Assembly (NCBI RefSeq): GCF_023283825.1
Contig: NZ_JAKILD010000001.1
Location: 303,664-367,663, forward strand
Origin: Shewanella olleyana
GTDB lineage: Bacteria; Pseudomonadota; Gammaproteobacteria; Enterobacterales; Shewanellaceae
Direction of reading: 5' to 3'
Length of the DNA stretch: 64,000 bases
The notes under the pieces are model-generated. The model searched no databases and was not told the origin of the DNA. It worked only from the letters and a program-made list of their open reading frames with translations. Shown in pieces: positions 48,764 to 59,822 of this stretch. Made by a program: the position numbers and the translations under genes. Numbering within the stretch: position 1 is the stretch's first letter; each line of letters begins with the position of its first letter.

Positions 48764-49078
48764 ATGGTTTCCGTTCAATAATTAACAGCTGAGTGGTTTA
48801 ATACCACTTTTATTAAATTTGTGATTATATCTTAGCTCAAGACACGACGAGTGTCGTATAAAAAGTCATTCAATTAGTTAAGAATTATTATAAGTTTCGA
48901 CTCAGTCTGCAAGATTACCATTAGAGGCTAATAACATGCAAAATTCTCAATCTCGTTATTACTATTTGCATTAATAATTTAGATGGTCTATAACATTTAG
49001 CTATAACGAATCTTTCATAAACTATTTTATTGTGTATTTTTAATATACACGTTTACTTATATCGAAAGCTTTTTGTAA

Positions 49079-50092
<1,014 letters not shown>

Positions 50093-50133
50093 TTTAATAG
50101 CACAGGTAAGTGCCAGAATATTCTGATTAAAAC

Positions 50134-50162
50134 AAAAAATCTCGCCTAGGCGAGATTTTTTT
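50134..50162. terminator. bidirectional terminator between cysB and purN
   Basis: AATCTCGCC/GGCGAGATT palindrome centred at about 50147, flanked by A and T runs. The genes converge. Confidence 0.9.
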
Positions 50163-50185
50163 ATAGCTAATGACAGTAAAAGCTC

Positions 50186-50830
50186 TTAATCAGGCGCATA
50201 GCCATGAATGCCAATTAATTGGTCATCCAAATAGGCTTTGTTATCTACCATGTTAAGTCTTTTTAAGCTGAACCATTTTACCACTAACGGGTATATAGCA
50301 TGCTCTTGTTCATGAACGCGGCTAGATAAGGTTTCAACTGTGTCATCTTCATAAACGGGTACTTTAGCCTGTAGAATAACAGGGCCAGCATCGAGTTCAG
50401 GAATAACAAAGTGCACACTGGCGCCATGTTCACTATCTTTTGCGTCTAACGCTCTCTGATGGGTATGTAATCCAGCATATTTAGGCAATAAAGAAGGGTG
50501 AATATTGATCATTTTCCCCATATATTGACTAACAAATTCATCAGACAAGATACGCATAAAGCCAGCAAGCACTATTAAGTCAGGTTGATACTGTTCAATG
50601 GCTTGTTGTAAGCGTATGTCATACTGCTGACGGCTTTCATCCTTACGAGCGATAACGCAGCTGGTATTGATTTCAGCATGATGTGCACGGACAAGTCCAT
50701 ATGCATCAGGCTTATTGCTGATGACCCCAACGACTTCGGCGCTAAGGTTATCATCACAACCATCAATAATGGCTTGTAAGTTACTACCGTTCCCTGAAAT
50801 AAGAACAAGAACGCGACAGCATTCAGACAT
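50186..50830 (-). CDS. purN: phosphoribosylglycinamide formyltransferase
   Basis: 214 aa, third step of purine synthesis, using 10-formyl-THF. Start VLVLISGNGSNLQAIIDGC, folate-site motif INIHPSLLPKYAGLHTHQRAL, and the catalytic Asp in VHFVIPELDAGPVILQ are all present. Its ATG directly follows the purM stop (TAG-ATG), so the two are co-translated. Confidence 0.95.
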   Translation of the reverse strand: MSECCRVLVLISGNGSNLQAIIDGCDDNLSAEVVGVISNKPDAYGLVRAHHAEINTSCVIARKDESRQQYDIRLQQAIEQYQPDLIVLAGFMRILSDEFVSQYMGKMINIHPSLLPKYAGLHTHQRALDAKDSEHGASVHFVIPELDAGPVILQAKVPVYEDDTVETLSSRVHEQEHAIYPLVVKWFSLKRLNMVDNKAYLDDQLIGIHGYAPD

Positions 50831-51868
50831 CTAGTTAATCTCCACTTGCTCTTCGTCACCTTGACGATTTGCAATTTCACCGATCAACCAAGCATTTTCG
50901 CCTTCAGCTTTCAGTAATTCTAACGCAGTTTCAACTTTTTCAGCAGGAAGCGCAATGATCATACCTACGCCACAGTTAAAGGTACGGTACATTTCAAATT
51001 GTTCAATGTTGCCGTTTTCCATTAACCAGTCAAAAACGACAGGCCACTGCCAAGAGTCACCTTTAACGACAGCTTTGCAATCATCTGGTAATACGCGTGG
51101 GATATTTTCCCAGAACCCGCCGCCAGTGATGTGCGCCATTGCATGAACTTCAGTTTGCTCAAGCAATTTTAGTAATGGCTTAACGTAAATTTTTGTTGGC
51201 TCTAATAAATGTTCGATTAGTGGCTTACCAGCAAGATCTTGTTGTGGATCTGCTTTGCTTACTTCTAATACTTTACGCACTAACGAGTAACCGTTTGAGT
51301 GAGGGCCAGTAGAACCTAAGGCAATCAGTGCATCACCAGATTTAACTTTAGTCCCGTCGATAATGGCTTCTTTTTCAGCAACACCAACACAGAAACCTGC
51401 TAAATCGTAGTCTTCACCTTCATACATACCAGGCATTTCAGCAGTTTCACCACCGATTAAAGCACAACCTGATTGATGACAACCTTCAGCAATACCATTA
51501 ACTACTGATGTTGCAGTTTCAACATCTAACTTGCCTGTAGCGTAGTAATCTAGGAAGAATAAAGGTTCTGCACCAGACACGATTAAGTCATTGACACACA
51601 TAGCAACTAAATCAACACCAACAGTGTCATGCTTTTTGTAATCAATGGCTAAACGTAACTTGGTTCCAACACCGTCAGTACCAGAAACCAATACAGGGTG
51701 TTTGTATTTAGTTGGCAATTCGCAAAGAGCGCCAAAACCACCTAGGTTGCCCATTACTTCAGGACGGTGAGTGCGTTTTACCGCAGATTTAATGTTATTG
51801 ACTAATGCATTACCAGCATCGATATCAACGCCAGCGTCTTTATAGCTAAGTGGTGTAGGAGTGCTCAC
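50831..51868 (-). CDS. purM: phosphoribosylformylglycinamidine cyclo-ligase (AIR synthetase)
   Basis: 345 aa, fifth step of purine synthesis. [29 protein letters not shown] and [24 protein letters not shown] match PurM. The frame is open to 51889, but the GTG at 51868 has AGAGGA 6 nt upstream and gives 345 aa, the same as E. coli. The gap to upp (divergent) is 241 bp and AT-rich, probably with both promoters and a PurR site that I could not locate with confidence. Confidence 0.95.
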   Translation of the reverse strand: MSTPTPLSYKDAGVDIDAGNALVNNIKSAVKRTHRPEVMGNLGGFGALCELPTKYKHPVLVSGTDGVGTKLRLAIDYKKHDTVGVDLVAMCVNDLIVSGAEPLFFLDYYATGKLDVETATSVVNGIAEGCHQSGCALIGGETAEMPGMYEGEDYDLAGFCVGVAEKEAIIDGTKVKSGDALIALGSTGPHSNGYSLVRKVLEVSKADPQQDLAGKPLIEHLLEPTKIYVKPLLKLLEQTEVHAMAHITGGGFWENIPRVLPDDCKAVVKGDSWQWPVVFDWLMENGNIEQFEMYRTFNCGVGMIIALPAEKVETALELLKAEGENAWLIGEIANRQGDEEQVEIN

Positions 51869-52109
51869 GGAGGATCCTCTAAGGTACATCGTTTTATGGG
51901 ATTTTATGCGGCGCTATTCTATCAGCTTGTGATAGGCGTCGAAAGTCATGTTTCAGGTTTATCCGATTATGAAAACAGTTTTCTGTAATGGTTTTAGCTG
52001 TTTAGCGTGAGATTGGCTGCAATTATGAAACTTTATGTTTTATAAAGAGAATAAATAAACTAGAATTTGAACAATTTGCGAAAAATATCTCATCATTAGG
52101 AGTGCAAAA

Positions 52110-52736
52110 ATGAAAGTTGTTGAAGTAAAACACCCGTTAATTCGTCATAAAGTAGGGTTGATGCGTGAGGCTGAGATCAGTACTAAGCGTTTCCGTGAGC
52201 TAGCAACAGAAGTAGGTAGCCTATTGACGTACGAAGCAACTGCAGACTTTGAAACAGAAACTGTCACTATTAATGGCTGGAATGGCCCAGTTGAGATTGA
52301 ACAGATTAAAGGTAAAAAGGTTACAGTAGTGCCAATCCTACGTGCAGGCCTTGGAATGATGGATGGCGTACTTGAGCATATGCCAAGTGCTAAAATCTCT
52401 GTTGTCGGTATTTACCGCGATGAAGAAACATTAGAGCCTGTGCCTTATTTCGATAAGTTAGTAAGCAATGTAGATGAGCGTGTCGCAATTGTCGTCGACC
52501 CAATGCTTGCAACTGGCGGTTCAATGATTGCGACTATCGATTTATTGAAAAAGCGTGGCTGCGTATCAATTAAAGCACTAGTGCTAGTTGCTGCGCCAGA
52601 AGGGATTAAAGCGTTAGAAGAAGCGCATCCTGATATCGAATTATTCACTGCATCTATTGATGACTGCTTAAATGAGCAAGGTTATATTTTACCTGGTTTA
52701 GGTGATGCAGGTGATAAGATTTTCGGCACTAAATAA
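52110..52736 (+). CDS. upp: uracil phosphoribosyltransferase
   Basis: 208 aa, salvages uracil to UMP with PRPP. The PRPP-binding loop [18 protein letters not shown] and the uracil-site [13 protein letters not shown] are present. Good ribosome binding site (TAGGAG). It is usually paired with purMN, as here, but on the opposite strand. Confidence 0.96.
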   Translation: MKVVEVKHPLIRHKVGLMREAEISTKRFRELATEVGSLLTYEATADFETETVTINGWNGPVEIEQIKGKKVTVVPILRAGLGMMDGVLEHMPSAKISVVGIYRDEETLEPVPYFDKLVSNVDERVAIVVDPMLATGGSMIATIDLLKKRGCVSIKALVLVAAPEGIKALEEAHPDIELFTASIDDCLNEQGYILPGLGDAGDKIFGTK

Positions 52737-52755
52737 TGTAGTTAGCTGAGAAACT

Positions 52756-52782
52756 AAAAAAGGAGCCAATGGCTCCTTTTTT
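52756..52782 (+). terminator. intrinsic terminator after upp
   Basis: AAAAAAGGAGCC/GGCTCCTTTTTT stem, loop AAT. The next gene converges, so it may serve both strands. Confidence 0.9.
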
Positions 52783-52810
52783 ATTGGGTAATTTTTTATA
52801 CAAACAAAAA

Positions 52811-54130
52811 CTACAACACCATCGCAGCTATCCAGCCAAAACCGATAAGTGGAATATTGTAGTGAATGAAGGTTGGAATAACGCTGTCACGGATATGATC
52901 GTGCTGCCCATCAGCATTCAGGCCGGCGGTAGGCCCCAAAGTTGAATCTGATGCAGGAGAGCCTGCATCACCCAATGCGGCAGCTGTGCCTACAAGTGCA
53001 ATAGTTGCAGCCACAGAGAAACCAAAGGTTAATGCTAACGGTACATAAATAGTAGCGATAATGGGAATGGTCGAGAAAGAAGAACCAATTCCCATTGTAA
53101 TCAATAAACCAACGATTAGCATAAGTAACGCGGCCAAAGCTTTATTGTCACCAATAATATCGCCTAAAGAGGTCACAAGCGTGCCGACTTCGCCCGTTGA
53201 TTTAACTACCGCTGCAAAGCCTGCGGCGGCAATCATGATGAAGCCGATATTTGCCATCATTAATACACCTTGGTTAAACATATCTTGTCTAACATCAGGT
53301 TTAATAATGCCTGAGAAGCGGAAGATGATGAAACCAGTTAGGGCACCAAAAATCATTGAATCAGTTTGCAGTTGTACAACCAATGTTGCCACGATGGCCA
53401 CAAGAGAAATAACAATGGTCTTTTTATTGATACCAACAGCTTCTTGTTCAACTTCAATATCTTTTGCTTCATATATGCGTGGCTTACGGTAGGTAATAAA
53501 TACGGCGGTTAATAAACCGGTAATCATACCCAGTGCAGGTAGAAGCATGGCTGTTGGAATTTGCTCTTTAACCGCTTCAAGGCCATTGTTGTTCAAGTTA
53601 GCCAGTAAGATATCATTTAAGAAAATACCACCAAACCCAATAGGTAAAATCATATAGGTCGTTACAAGACCAAAAGTGATAATACAAGCCACAAGGCGTC
53701 GATCAATTTGCAGTTTGCTTAACACATGCAGTAATGGCGGAATCAAAATGGGAATAAACGCAATATGGATTGGCAAAATGTTTTGCGAACTTATTGCCAT
53801 CAATAAAATGGATACAAGTAATAACCAACGCACAACTAATGTGTTTGTACTATTTGGCTCTTTACCCACTTTTTTTATAATGTTGTGGGAAATTAGCGTT
53901 GTTAAACCTGAATGAGATAACGCAGCTGCAAAGGCGCCCAATAAGGCGTAACTCAAAGCAATTTGTGCTCCACCGCCAAGACCGTCGTTAAAGGCGGCGA
54001 TAGTTTGATGAATATCTAAACCTCCTACTAGACCCGCAACAAGTGCGCTTACAGTTAGCGCAATGACAACATTTACACGCATGAGACTCAATGCAAGCAT
54101 TAAGGTGACAGCAATTACGACCGCATTCAT
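52811..54130 (-). CDS. NhaC-like Na+/H+ antiporter family transporter
   Basis: 439 aa, about 11-12 membrane helices. [27 protein letters not shown] and [32 protein letters not shown] are typical of the Na_H_antiporter family (YuiF-like). Transported ions or solutes are not certain; some relatives take amino acids. Single gene; upstream gap 54131-54543 lies before the peroxiredoxin gene. Confidence 0.75.
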   Translation of the reverse strand: MNAVVIAVTLMLALSLMRVNVVIALTVSALVAGLVGGLDIHQTIAAFNDGLGGGAQIALSYALLGAFAAALSHSGLTTLISHNIIKKVGKEPNSTNTLVVRWLLLVSILLMAISSQNILPIHIAFIPILIPPLLHVLSKLQIDRRLVACIITFGLVTTYMILPIGFGGIFLNDILLANLNNNGLEAVKEQIPTAMLLPALGMITGLLTAVFITYRKPRIYEAKDIEVEQEAVGINKKTIVISLVAIVATLVVQLQTDSMIFGALTGFIIFRFSGIIKPDVRQDMFNQGVLMMANIGFIMIAAAGFAAVVKSTGEVGTLVTSLGDIIGDNKALAALLMLIVGLLITMGIGSSFSTIPIIATIYVPLALTFGFSVAATIALVGTAAALGDAGSPASDSTLGPTAGLNADGQHDHIRDSVIPTFIHYNIPLIGFGWIAAMVL

Positions 54131-54543
54131 ATTAATTTTTTCTTATTAAGTTTTGTTATTAGATAGACATAGTGAACTCATTCTTGTCTGTATCAAACCT
54201 CATGTCCAGTTTATCTCTATTCAGTTTACAGAAAGTGTTTGCATGTAAGGAAGGTTTTTCATTGATGTAACAAGGCCTGTTACGATGTTGAATTTAATCT
54301 TGCGAGTTAGCTGCGTGTAAGGTTGGGGCATTTTTTCAGCAGGTGAAACATATTTCACTTTAAAAGACTTATTTATTTAATCAATTAGGGGTAAGGTATA
54401 TCGCAATTATCCTAATTAGATATTTTTCAGACAAAAGCATTTGTGTGAGCTATCTCGCATAATGATTTCGTTTGGGTATAATGCTACTCAGATTAACAGG
54501 CATTGTTTTAAAGTTTTTTTCAATCCATAGATGGAGATATAAA
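54131..54543. other. intergenic gap between the antiporter and peroxiredoxin genes
   Basis: 413 bp between divergent genes, AT-rich. AATTAGG/CCTAATT forms a weak inverted pair around 54380-54417. No convincing OxyR-type site or ORF. Confidence 0.5.
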
Positions 54544-55149
54544 ATGAGCGTATTAGTAGGCCGTCCGGCCCCAGATTTTACTGCCGCAGCGGTTCTTGGT
54601 ACTGGTGAAATCGTTGATAGTTTCAATCTATCTACCGCGATTAAAGGTAAATCAGCAGTTGTTTTCTTTTACCCACTTGATTTCACTTTCGTGTGTCCTT
54701 CAGAGTTGATCGCTTTTGATCACCGTATTGAAGAATTCACTAAACGTGGTGTTGAAGTTATTGGTGTTTCTATCGATTCTCAGTTCTCACATCACGCTTG
54801 GAGAAATACTGCTGTAGATAAAGGCGGTATCGGCGAAGTTAACTACACTCTAGTAGCTGACGTTAAGCACGAAATCTGTAAAGCATACGATGTTGAGCAT
54901 CCAGAAGCTGGTGTTGCTTTCCGTGCCTCTTTCTTGATCGACAAAGAAGGTCAAGTTCGTCATCAAGTAGTTAACGACCTACCATTAGGCCGTAACGTTG
55001 ATGAAATGCTACGTATGATCGATGCATTACAATTCCACGAAGAGCACGGTGAAGTTTGTCCTGCTGGTTGGGAAAAAGGCGACAAAGGTATGACTGCAAC
55101 AACTGAAGGTGTTGCTTCTTACTTAAAAGACAATTCTGACAAGCTTTAA
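54544..55149 (+). CDS. typical 2-Cys peroxiredoxin (AhpC/Prx1-type)
   Basis: 201 aa. Reduces H2O2 and organic peroxides. Peroxidatic Cys51 is in FTFVCPSELIAF, resolving Cys172 is in GEVCPAGW. A GGIG motif occurs at 94-97, but the C-terminus (SYLKDNSDKL) has no YF motif, so it is probably not as sensitive to over-oxidation as eukaryotic Prx. The frame is open from 54472, but the ATG at 54544 has GGAG 8 nt upstream and starts the family N-terminus. Single gene. Confidence 0.9.
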   Translation: MSVLVGRPAPDFTAAAVLGTGEIVDSFNLSTAIKGKSAVVFFYPLDFTFVCPSELIAFDHRIEEFTKRGVEVIGVSIDSQFSHHAWRNTAVDKGGIGEVNYTLVADVKHEICKAYDVEHPEAGVAFRASFLIDKEGQVRHQVVNDLPLGRNVDEMLRMIDALQFHEEHGEVCPAGWEKGDKGMTATTEGVASYLKDNSDKL

Positions 55150-55166
55150 TTGCTTTTGTTAGAGAT

Positions 55167-55194
55167 TAAAAAAGCTGCCTAGGCAGCTTTTTTT
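55167..55194. terminator. bidirectional terminator between peroxiredoxin and rnt
   Basis: AAAGCTGCC/GGCAGCTTT palindrome flanked by A and T runs; convergent genes. Confidence 0.9.
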
Positions 55195-55213
55195 GTGTCT
55201 TGAATAATGCTAA

Positions 55214-55915
55214 TTAACTCGCAGGCTCATCCTTTACACTTTCAATAGCATTGTCATTAGTATCAACTTCATCTGCTTCTTCACTCACCATTGGCCAACC
55301 GCCTAACGTTTTCCACTTATTGACGATATAACAAAATAATTCAGCGGTTCGTTCGGTGTCGTATAAAGCTGAGTGTGCTTCTTTATTGTCAAAGTCGATG
55401 CCTGCCATTTTACAAGCTTTTGCCAGTACAGTGTGACCAATCGCTAAGCCAGCTAACGTCGCGGTATCGAATGTGGCAAAAGGGTGGAATGGTGAACGTT
55501 TTAAATCGTTACGTTCAATAGCTTTATTAACAAAGCCGATATCGAAAGCGGCATTGTGAGCGACGATGATACAACGATGGCAATCTGCAGCTTTTTGCGC
55601 TTTTTTGACATTCTTGAAGATTTCTAAAAAGGCCTGCTTTTCATCTACTGCACCACGTAATGGATTCGTTGGATCTATGCCATTAAATGCCAATGCTTCG
55701 GGTTCAAGGTTTGACCCTTCGAATGGCTCAATATGAAAGTGCTGAGTTTTGTCTAATTCGATAAAACCATCGTCATTCATTTTAAGGGTCGTGACCGCTA
55801 TTTCTAGCAACGCATCAGTGGCGGCATTAAAACCTGCAGTTTCGACATCGATAACAACAGGAAAGTAACCTCTAAAGCGGTGTTTGAATTTGTTTGCGTC
55901 GCAGATATCGCTCAT
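55214..55915 (-). CDS. rnt: ribonuclease T
   Basis: 233 aa, DEDD 3'-5' exoribonuclease that trims tRNA and other stable RNA ends. [31 protein letters not shown] and [15 protein letters not shown] carry the metal-binding residues. The frame reaches 55927, but the ATG at 55915 has GAGG 6 nt upstream and matches the usual N-terminus. The C-terminal tail (about 215-233) is acidic and longer than in E. coli. Confidence 0.95.
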   Translation of the reverse strand: MSDICDANKFKHRFRGYFPVVIDVETAGFNAATDALLEIAVTTLKMNDDGFIELDKTQHFHIEPFEGSNLEPEALAFNGIDPTNPLRGAVDEKQAFLEIFKNVKKAQKAADCHRCIIVAHNAAFDIGFVNKAIERNDLKRSPFHPFATFDTATLAGLAIGHTVLAKACKMAGIDFDNKEAHSALYDTERTAELFCYIVNKWKTLGGWPMVSEEADEVDTNDNAIESVKDEPAS

Positions 55916-56053
55916 TAAAAACCTCATTCTCTAATATGTCGGCTATTATGCAAAAACTGCGGCTCAGTGTCATGTTTGATTGTGTGATTTCTCTGCTAAA
56001 GAATAATAAAACATTGCCGATATAGAATTGTGACCAATAAACAGGGTGTTTTT

Positions 56054-56923
56054 ATGTGGCGTAAAGTAATTCTACTGTCGAGCTTAAGTTTTGTATTTCC
56101 TGCGCAAGCAGATCTACAGCACTATGTTGCGTCTTTAGATGATTCAATGTGGCGTATTAGTCAAAACAGCCCGATTGAATGTCGCCTAGAGCATGATATT
56201 CCTGATTATGGTAAAGCCATTTTTACCAGCAGAGCAGGTAAAGACCTCAATCTTAATTTCACGCTTGATATGTGGAATAAGCCTGATCAGGTCACCAATG
56301 CTGAACTTATCAGTAAAGCCCCTCAATGGCGCCCTGGTGTTAATGAGAAAGCCATCACTAAACTTAAATACCAAAAGCAGTTTAATGGTGAAGTCCCTAA
56401 GCAGGCCGCTTGGTCAATGTTGTCAGAACTTAGTAAAGGTATGCAACCAACGTTTTATTATGCTGATTGGTATAACAAGTCAGATAAAGTTGCTGTAGGT
56501 TTATCTGCTGCAAACTTTGGTGGGCAGTATCGACAATTCCGTTCTTGTTTATCCACCTTATTACCTTATGGATTCGATGATATCGCTTTCACAGTGTTAA
56601 ATTATGAAGAAGGTGGCACTAATTTAACGCGTTTTTCTAAGCAGCAATTGAATCGTGTACAAGAATATCTATCCTATGACTCTGATGTAGAGTTAATTTT
56701 TGTTGATGCCTACACAGATAGCTACGGTGGTCGTTCTATTAACCAGCGTGTATCAGAGCGTCGTGCTGACTCAGTGGCTGACTTATTAGTGGCAAGTGGT
56801 ATTGAAGAAAGTCGAATTCATAAAACTGGACATGGTGAAAGACGCCATGTGGCATCGAATAATCTTATTGAAGAAAGAGCCCGCAACCGTCGCGTAGTGA
56901 TTAAGATTTCAAAAAGTATCTAG
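56054..56923 (+). CDS. motY: sodium-type flagellar protein MotY
   Basis: 289 aa. Signal peptide (about 1-20, ILLSSLSFVFPAQA), an N-terminal MotY domain with a Cys pair (ECRLEHDIPDYGKAIF; FRSCLSTLLPYGFDDIAFTVL), and an OmpA-like peptidoglycan-binding domain from about 170 with VELIFVDAYTDSYGGRSINQRVSERRADSV. MotY forms the T ring of Na+-driven polar flagella. A GTG at 56030 opens the frame, but the ATG at 56054 has AGGG 7 nt upstream and starts the signal. It is far from a flagellar cluster. Terminator at 56963-56995. Confidence 0.9.
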   Translation: MWRKVILLSSLSFVFPAQADLQHYVASLDDSMWRISQNSPIECRLEHDIPDYGKAIFTSRAGKDLNLNFTLDMWNKPDQVTNAELISKAPQWRPGVNEKAITKLKYQKQFNGEVPKQAAWSMLSELSKGMQPTFYYADWYNKSDKVAVGLSAANFGGQYRQFRSCLSTLLPYGFDDIAFTVLNYEEGGTNLTRFSKQQLNRVQEYLSYDSDVELIFVDAYTDSYGGRSINQRVSERRADSVADLLVASGIEESRIHKTGHGERRHVASNNLIEERARNRRVVIKISKSI

Positions 56924-56962
56924 TTTCTGAAATCCAAATTTGATAAATGGTGTAACGACTCT

Positions 56963-56995
56963 AATGGTTTAGCTAAACACGCTAAGCCATTTTTT
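56963..56995 (+). terminator. intrinsic terminator after motY
   Basis: AATGGTTTAGC (56963-56973) pairs with GCTAAGCCATT (56981-56991) with one G-U, loop of 7, then T run. Confidence 0.85.
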
Positions 56996-57092
56996 GTGCC
57001 TGTTATAAAATATTGTATAAAGACAGCCTGTATCGTGATTGATAGCTCAGTCATTTAGGCACTAGATTATTAAATCGGCCCAAATTAAAGAC

Positions 57093-57121
57093 AAAAAAAA
57101 GCCCGCTTAAAGTAAGCGGGC
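57093..57121 (-). terminator. intrinsic terminator of the candidate RNA
   Basis: GCCCGCTTA (57101-57109) pairs perfectly with 57113-57121, loop of 3; on the minus strand eight U follow (57093-57100). Confidence 0.9.
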
Positions 57122-57251
57122 CAAACAATTTGTATTCACAAATTCAAGGAAGGAAGTCAAGCATAAGAACCAGGGATAAGATGAGGTATTGGGGTACATC
57201 ATCTTGGAGTTCTTGGTTTTCAATAACTAAGTTAGCTATGTCCTGAAAACA
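57093..57251 (-). ncRNA. candidate small regulatory RNA, about 160 nt
   Basis: Four stem-loops follow one another from a predicted start near 57250. First, GTTTTCA/TGAAAAC (57244-57250, 57216-57222) enclosing ATAGCTA/TAGTTAT, with a GGAC bulge. Second, AAGAAC/GTTCTT (57209-57214, 57165-57170) enclosing AAGATGA/TCATCTT. Third, AATTTGT/ACAAATT (57138-57144, 57127-57133), loop GAAT. Fourth, the terminator. The CU-rich CTTCCTTCCTT between second and third is unpaired and looks like an anti-Shine-Dalgarno seed. I do not recognise this RNA as a named family. The longest plus-strand reading is not coding. Confidence 0.8.
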
Positions 57252-57257
57252 AGATAC

Positions 57258-57286
57258 ATATTAGAGATTTTGCTCTAGATTGACAA
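57258..57286 (-). promoter_or_regulatory. sigma-70-type promoter of the candidate RNA
   Basis: Minus strand -35 TTGTCA (57281-57286), 17-bp spacer, -10 TAATAT (57258-57263). The predicted start is 57250-57252, just at the first stem-loop. Confidence 0.65.
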
Positions 57287-58315
57287 ACTAGAAAAATTTC
57301 AGTTTCACATTAGTAAAACTAATCTTATGTTTTGAAGTTATTTTCATTATAATCACACTTAAGTGATTAAAATGGAATAAAACATACTTTATAAGCATAC
57401 CAAGTGAATATTTAGTCGTAATAGAGCATTTTCTCAATGATATACAATTGTTAAATATCGGCTAACTTAGAATAAATATCAAAGTATTTGAAATAATTTA
57501 ATGCTTTGTAAGTCTATGATATCGGGTTATTTAGCCAGTGGGTGACGTAGGTCACCTTTTATTTATCTATGATTAGCTTAAACACGATAACCCTAAGAAC
57601 AGTTGATGAATATTAAACATGCTGACAAAGCATTATTGTTCATTATCTGCTCATGCTTTACGATATTAACCGTATTTAAGTACTTAAATTGCAAATGATA
57701 GTAAGTGGCTTCTAAATTATTTAAATCCGTGCAAGCAATAAATTATCTTATCCAAATCTATTGGTAATACTAAAGTTCAGGGTAGATAGAGGGTATATTG
57801 ATAGTCGCGCTTTATTTTTAGCCTCTTCTTAAGCAGAACGGATTTAGGTATTAATAGCTTTAATCGCGCTAGTGAAAGTTTTTAATAGACTGAAAACGAA
57901 ACTCAGTTTAAGACACAGTTTGGTTTTTGACTTTTATAACGAAGAGTAAGAGGTGCATACCAGTATTTGTGTTAATTGCTTTAGGCGTTAAAAAGACATA
58001 TATAAGTATACTGTTTAGATTAGGTAAACAGAGTAAATGATCTTAAAGCTGAATAAATTTTTGTAGGTTGATATTTATACGTTTATAAATCTGAGTAGTC
58101 ACCGCAAGTCGTTAATAGAATGTAAATTTATCAAGGGTTAACATTAAAGTTTCTTCATTTCTAACGCTTATCTCTGCAAAAGCCGATTATTAATGGCAAA
58201 TTAAGTGTTCGGCCTTAAAATAAAGCCTCCTTTACTCAGTCCTTTTGTTCACAAGCGTCAAGGTACTCGGTATAGTAAGCCATCTTTTATTACGCAAAAT
58301 TCACAATCGCTAATT
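57287..58315. other. gene-free AT-rich stretch upstream of ybgC
   Basis: About 1 kb with no ORF that I can support. A weak hairpin GGTGAC/GTCACC with TTTTATTT lies at 57541-57563 (+). The ybgC-tol promoter should be near the 3' end. Confidence 0.6.
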
Positions 58316-58714
58316 ATGTTTACATGGCCTATTTCGATTTATTATGAAGACACCGATGCCGGTGGAGTGGTTTATCATTCTAACTATTTGAACTTCTTTG
58401 AACGTGCTCGAACTGAATGGTTAAAATCCATGGGTATAGTTCAAAGCGTGCTGCTCGCAGAAGATATTGCTTTTGTTGTAAAGCATGCCGAATTAGATTA
58501 TCGCATTGCAGCACGATTTGAACAGAACTTGATTGTTGAATCGCAGGTCATAGAATTGAAAAAAGCGTCATTGATCTTTAAGCAGCGTTTGCTTGACGAC
58601 AATGGCGACTGTTATTGTGAAGGCACCATCGTTGTCGCTTGTATAGCGTTATCACGTATGCGACCAAGAGCTATCCCATTAAATATTGTGCAGGAGTTTA
58701 ATCGTGCAAGCTGA
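58316..58714 (+). CDS. ybgC: acyl-CoA thioesterase YbgC
   Basis: 132 aa hotdog-fold thioesterase, tied to the Tol-Pal cluster and to phospholipid metabolism. YYEDTDAGGVVYHSNYLNFFERARTEWL carries the catalytic Asp. The frame runs from a GTG at 58205, but the ATG at 58316 gives the E. coli-like N-terminus (FTWPISIYYEDTD); it has no good ribosome binding site, so the start is not firm. tolQ begins inside its last 11 nt. Confidence 0.88.
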   Translation: MFTWPISIYYEDTDAGGVVYHSNYLNFFERARTEWLKSMGIVQSVLLAEDIAFVVKHAELDYRIAARFEQNLIVESQVIELKKASLIFKQRLLDDNGDCYCEGTIVVACIALSRMRPRAIPLNIVQEFNRAS

Positions 58715-59393
58715 AATTTCTTTTATTGGTCTTTTTTTAGAGGCAAGTGTTCTCGTTAAGTTAGTAATGCTAACTTTATTATGCCTATCAATCGCCTCAT
58801 GGGCTGTGATTATTCAGCGCCGAAAGTTACTGAATAGTGCTCGCGCCAAATCGATAAAGTTTGAAGATACCTTTTGGTCTGGTGTCGATCTCAATAAATT
58901 ATATAAAGAATTATCAGCACGTACTGAAGGTGTTTCAGGTTTAGAAGCTCTATTTGTCGCAGGCTTTAAAGAATATTCACGCTTAAGCCAAGCAAACAGT
59001 AAATCTCCTGAAGCGGTAATGGATGGCACAACCCGTGCGATGCGAGTGAGTTTGTCTCGCGAAGTTGAGCGTCTAGAAACACATCTTCCTTTATTGGCGA
59101 CCATTGGTTCAACAAGTCCATATATTGGTTTGTTTGGAACCGTATGGGGCATCATGAACTCATTTATTGCACTTGGTGCGGTTGAAAACGCCACTTTAAC
59201 CATGGTTGCTCCTGGTATTGCCGAAGCCTTGATTGCTACAGCAATGGGCCTATTTGCCGCGATTCCAGCTGTTATTGGTTACAACCGTTTCTCAACTCAA
59301 GTAGAAAAAATTGAAATGGCACACGTTAACTTTATGGAAGAGTTCTCTAACATATTGCAACGCCAAGCCTACAGCGAGAAGGAAGTGGGGTAA
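58704..59393 (+). CDS. tolQ: Tol-Pal system proton channel subunit TolQ
   Basis: 229 aa, three membrane helices (about 10-32, 130-155, 165-190). ATIGSTSPYIGLFGTVWGIMNSF and APGIAEALIATAMGLFAAIPAVIGYN are the ExbB/TolQ core. GTG start at 58704, with AGGAG 7 nt upstream, overlapping ybgC by 11 nt. TolQ and TolR use the proton gradient to drive TolA. Confidence 0.95.
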   Translation: MQAEISFIGLFLEASVLVKLVMLTLLCLSIASWAVIIQRRKLLNSARAKSIKFEDTFWSGVDLNKLYKELSARTEGVSGLEALFVAGFKEYSRLSQANSKSPEAVMDGTTRAMRVSLSREVERLETHLPLLATIGSTSPYIGLFGTVWGIMNSFIALGAVENATLTMVAPGIAEALIATAMGLFAAIPAVIGYNRFSTQVEKIEMAHVNFMEEFSNILQRQAYSEKEVG

Positions 59394-59818
59394 TGTATCA
59401 ACGCAAGCGCCGTCGTCCGGTCGCCGAAATTAATGTAGTACCTTATATTGATGTGATGTTGGTGCTGTTAATTATCTTTATGGTAACAGCACCGATTGTT
59501 TCTCAAGGGGTCAAAGTTGAATTACCTCAAGGTGAAGCTGAACCGTTACCCGCTGAAAGCAAACCGCCGATTGTTGCATCGATTGATGAGTTTGGTGAGT
59601 ACTTTCTTAATGTGGGTAGTGGATCAAATGATGATTCCTTGTCACTCGATGAGATTTCGATTCAAGTTGGAGCAATGATTTTGCTTGAACCTGAAAGACC
59701 TGTAGTGGTCAAAGCGGATCGACGTATTCCTTATGAAAATGTTATTCAGTTAATGGTCAGTCTTCAAGGTGCGGGTGTACCTGCAGTGGGCTTAATGACT
59801 GATTCACCTAAGGAGTAA
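59393..59818 (+). CDS. tolR: Tol-Pal system protein TolR
   Basis: 141 aa. One helix (about 17-37) with the proton-carrying Asp in PYIDVMLVLLIIFMVTAP, then a periplasmic domain. Start overlaps the tolQ stop by 1 nt (TAATG). Confidence 0.96.
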   Translation: MYQRKRRRPVAEINVVPYIDVMLVLLIIFMVTAPIVSQGVKVELPQGEAEPLPAESKPPIVASIDEFGEYFLNVGSGSNDDSLSLDEISIQVGAMILLEPERPVVVKADRRIPYENVIQLMVSLQGAGVPAVGLMTDSPKE

Positions 59819-59822
59819 TTTG

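Noticed and set aside
57093..57251. CsrB-type RNA read from the plus strand (several GGA motifs)
   Set aside because: The terminator and the promoter both point to the minus strand; on that strand there is only one GGA, in the first stem-loop.
57541..57563. Terminator of a second, plus-strand RNA
   Set aside because: Stem of only 6 bp with a broken T run and no upstream promoter or structure that I could find.
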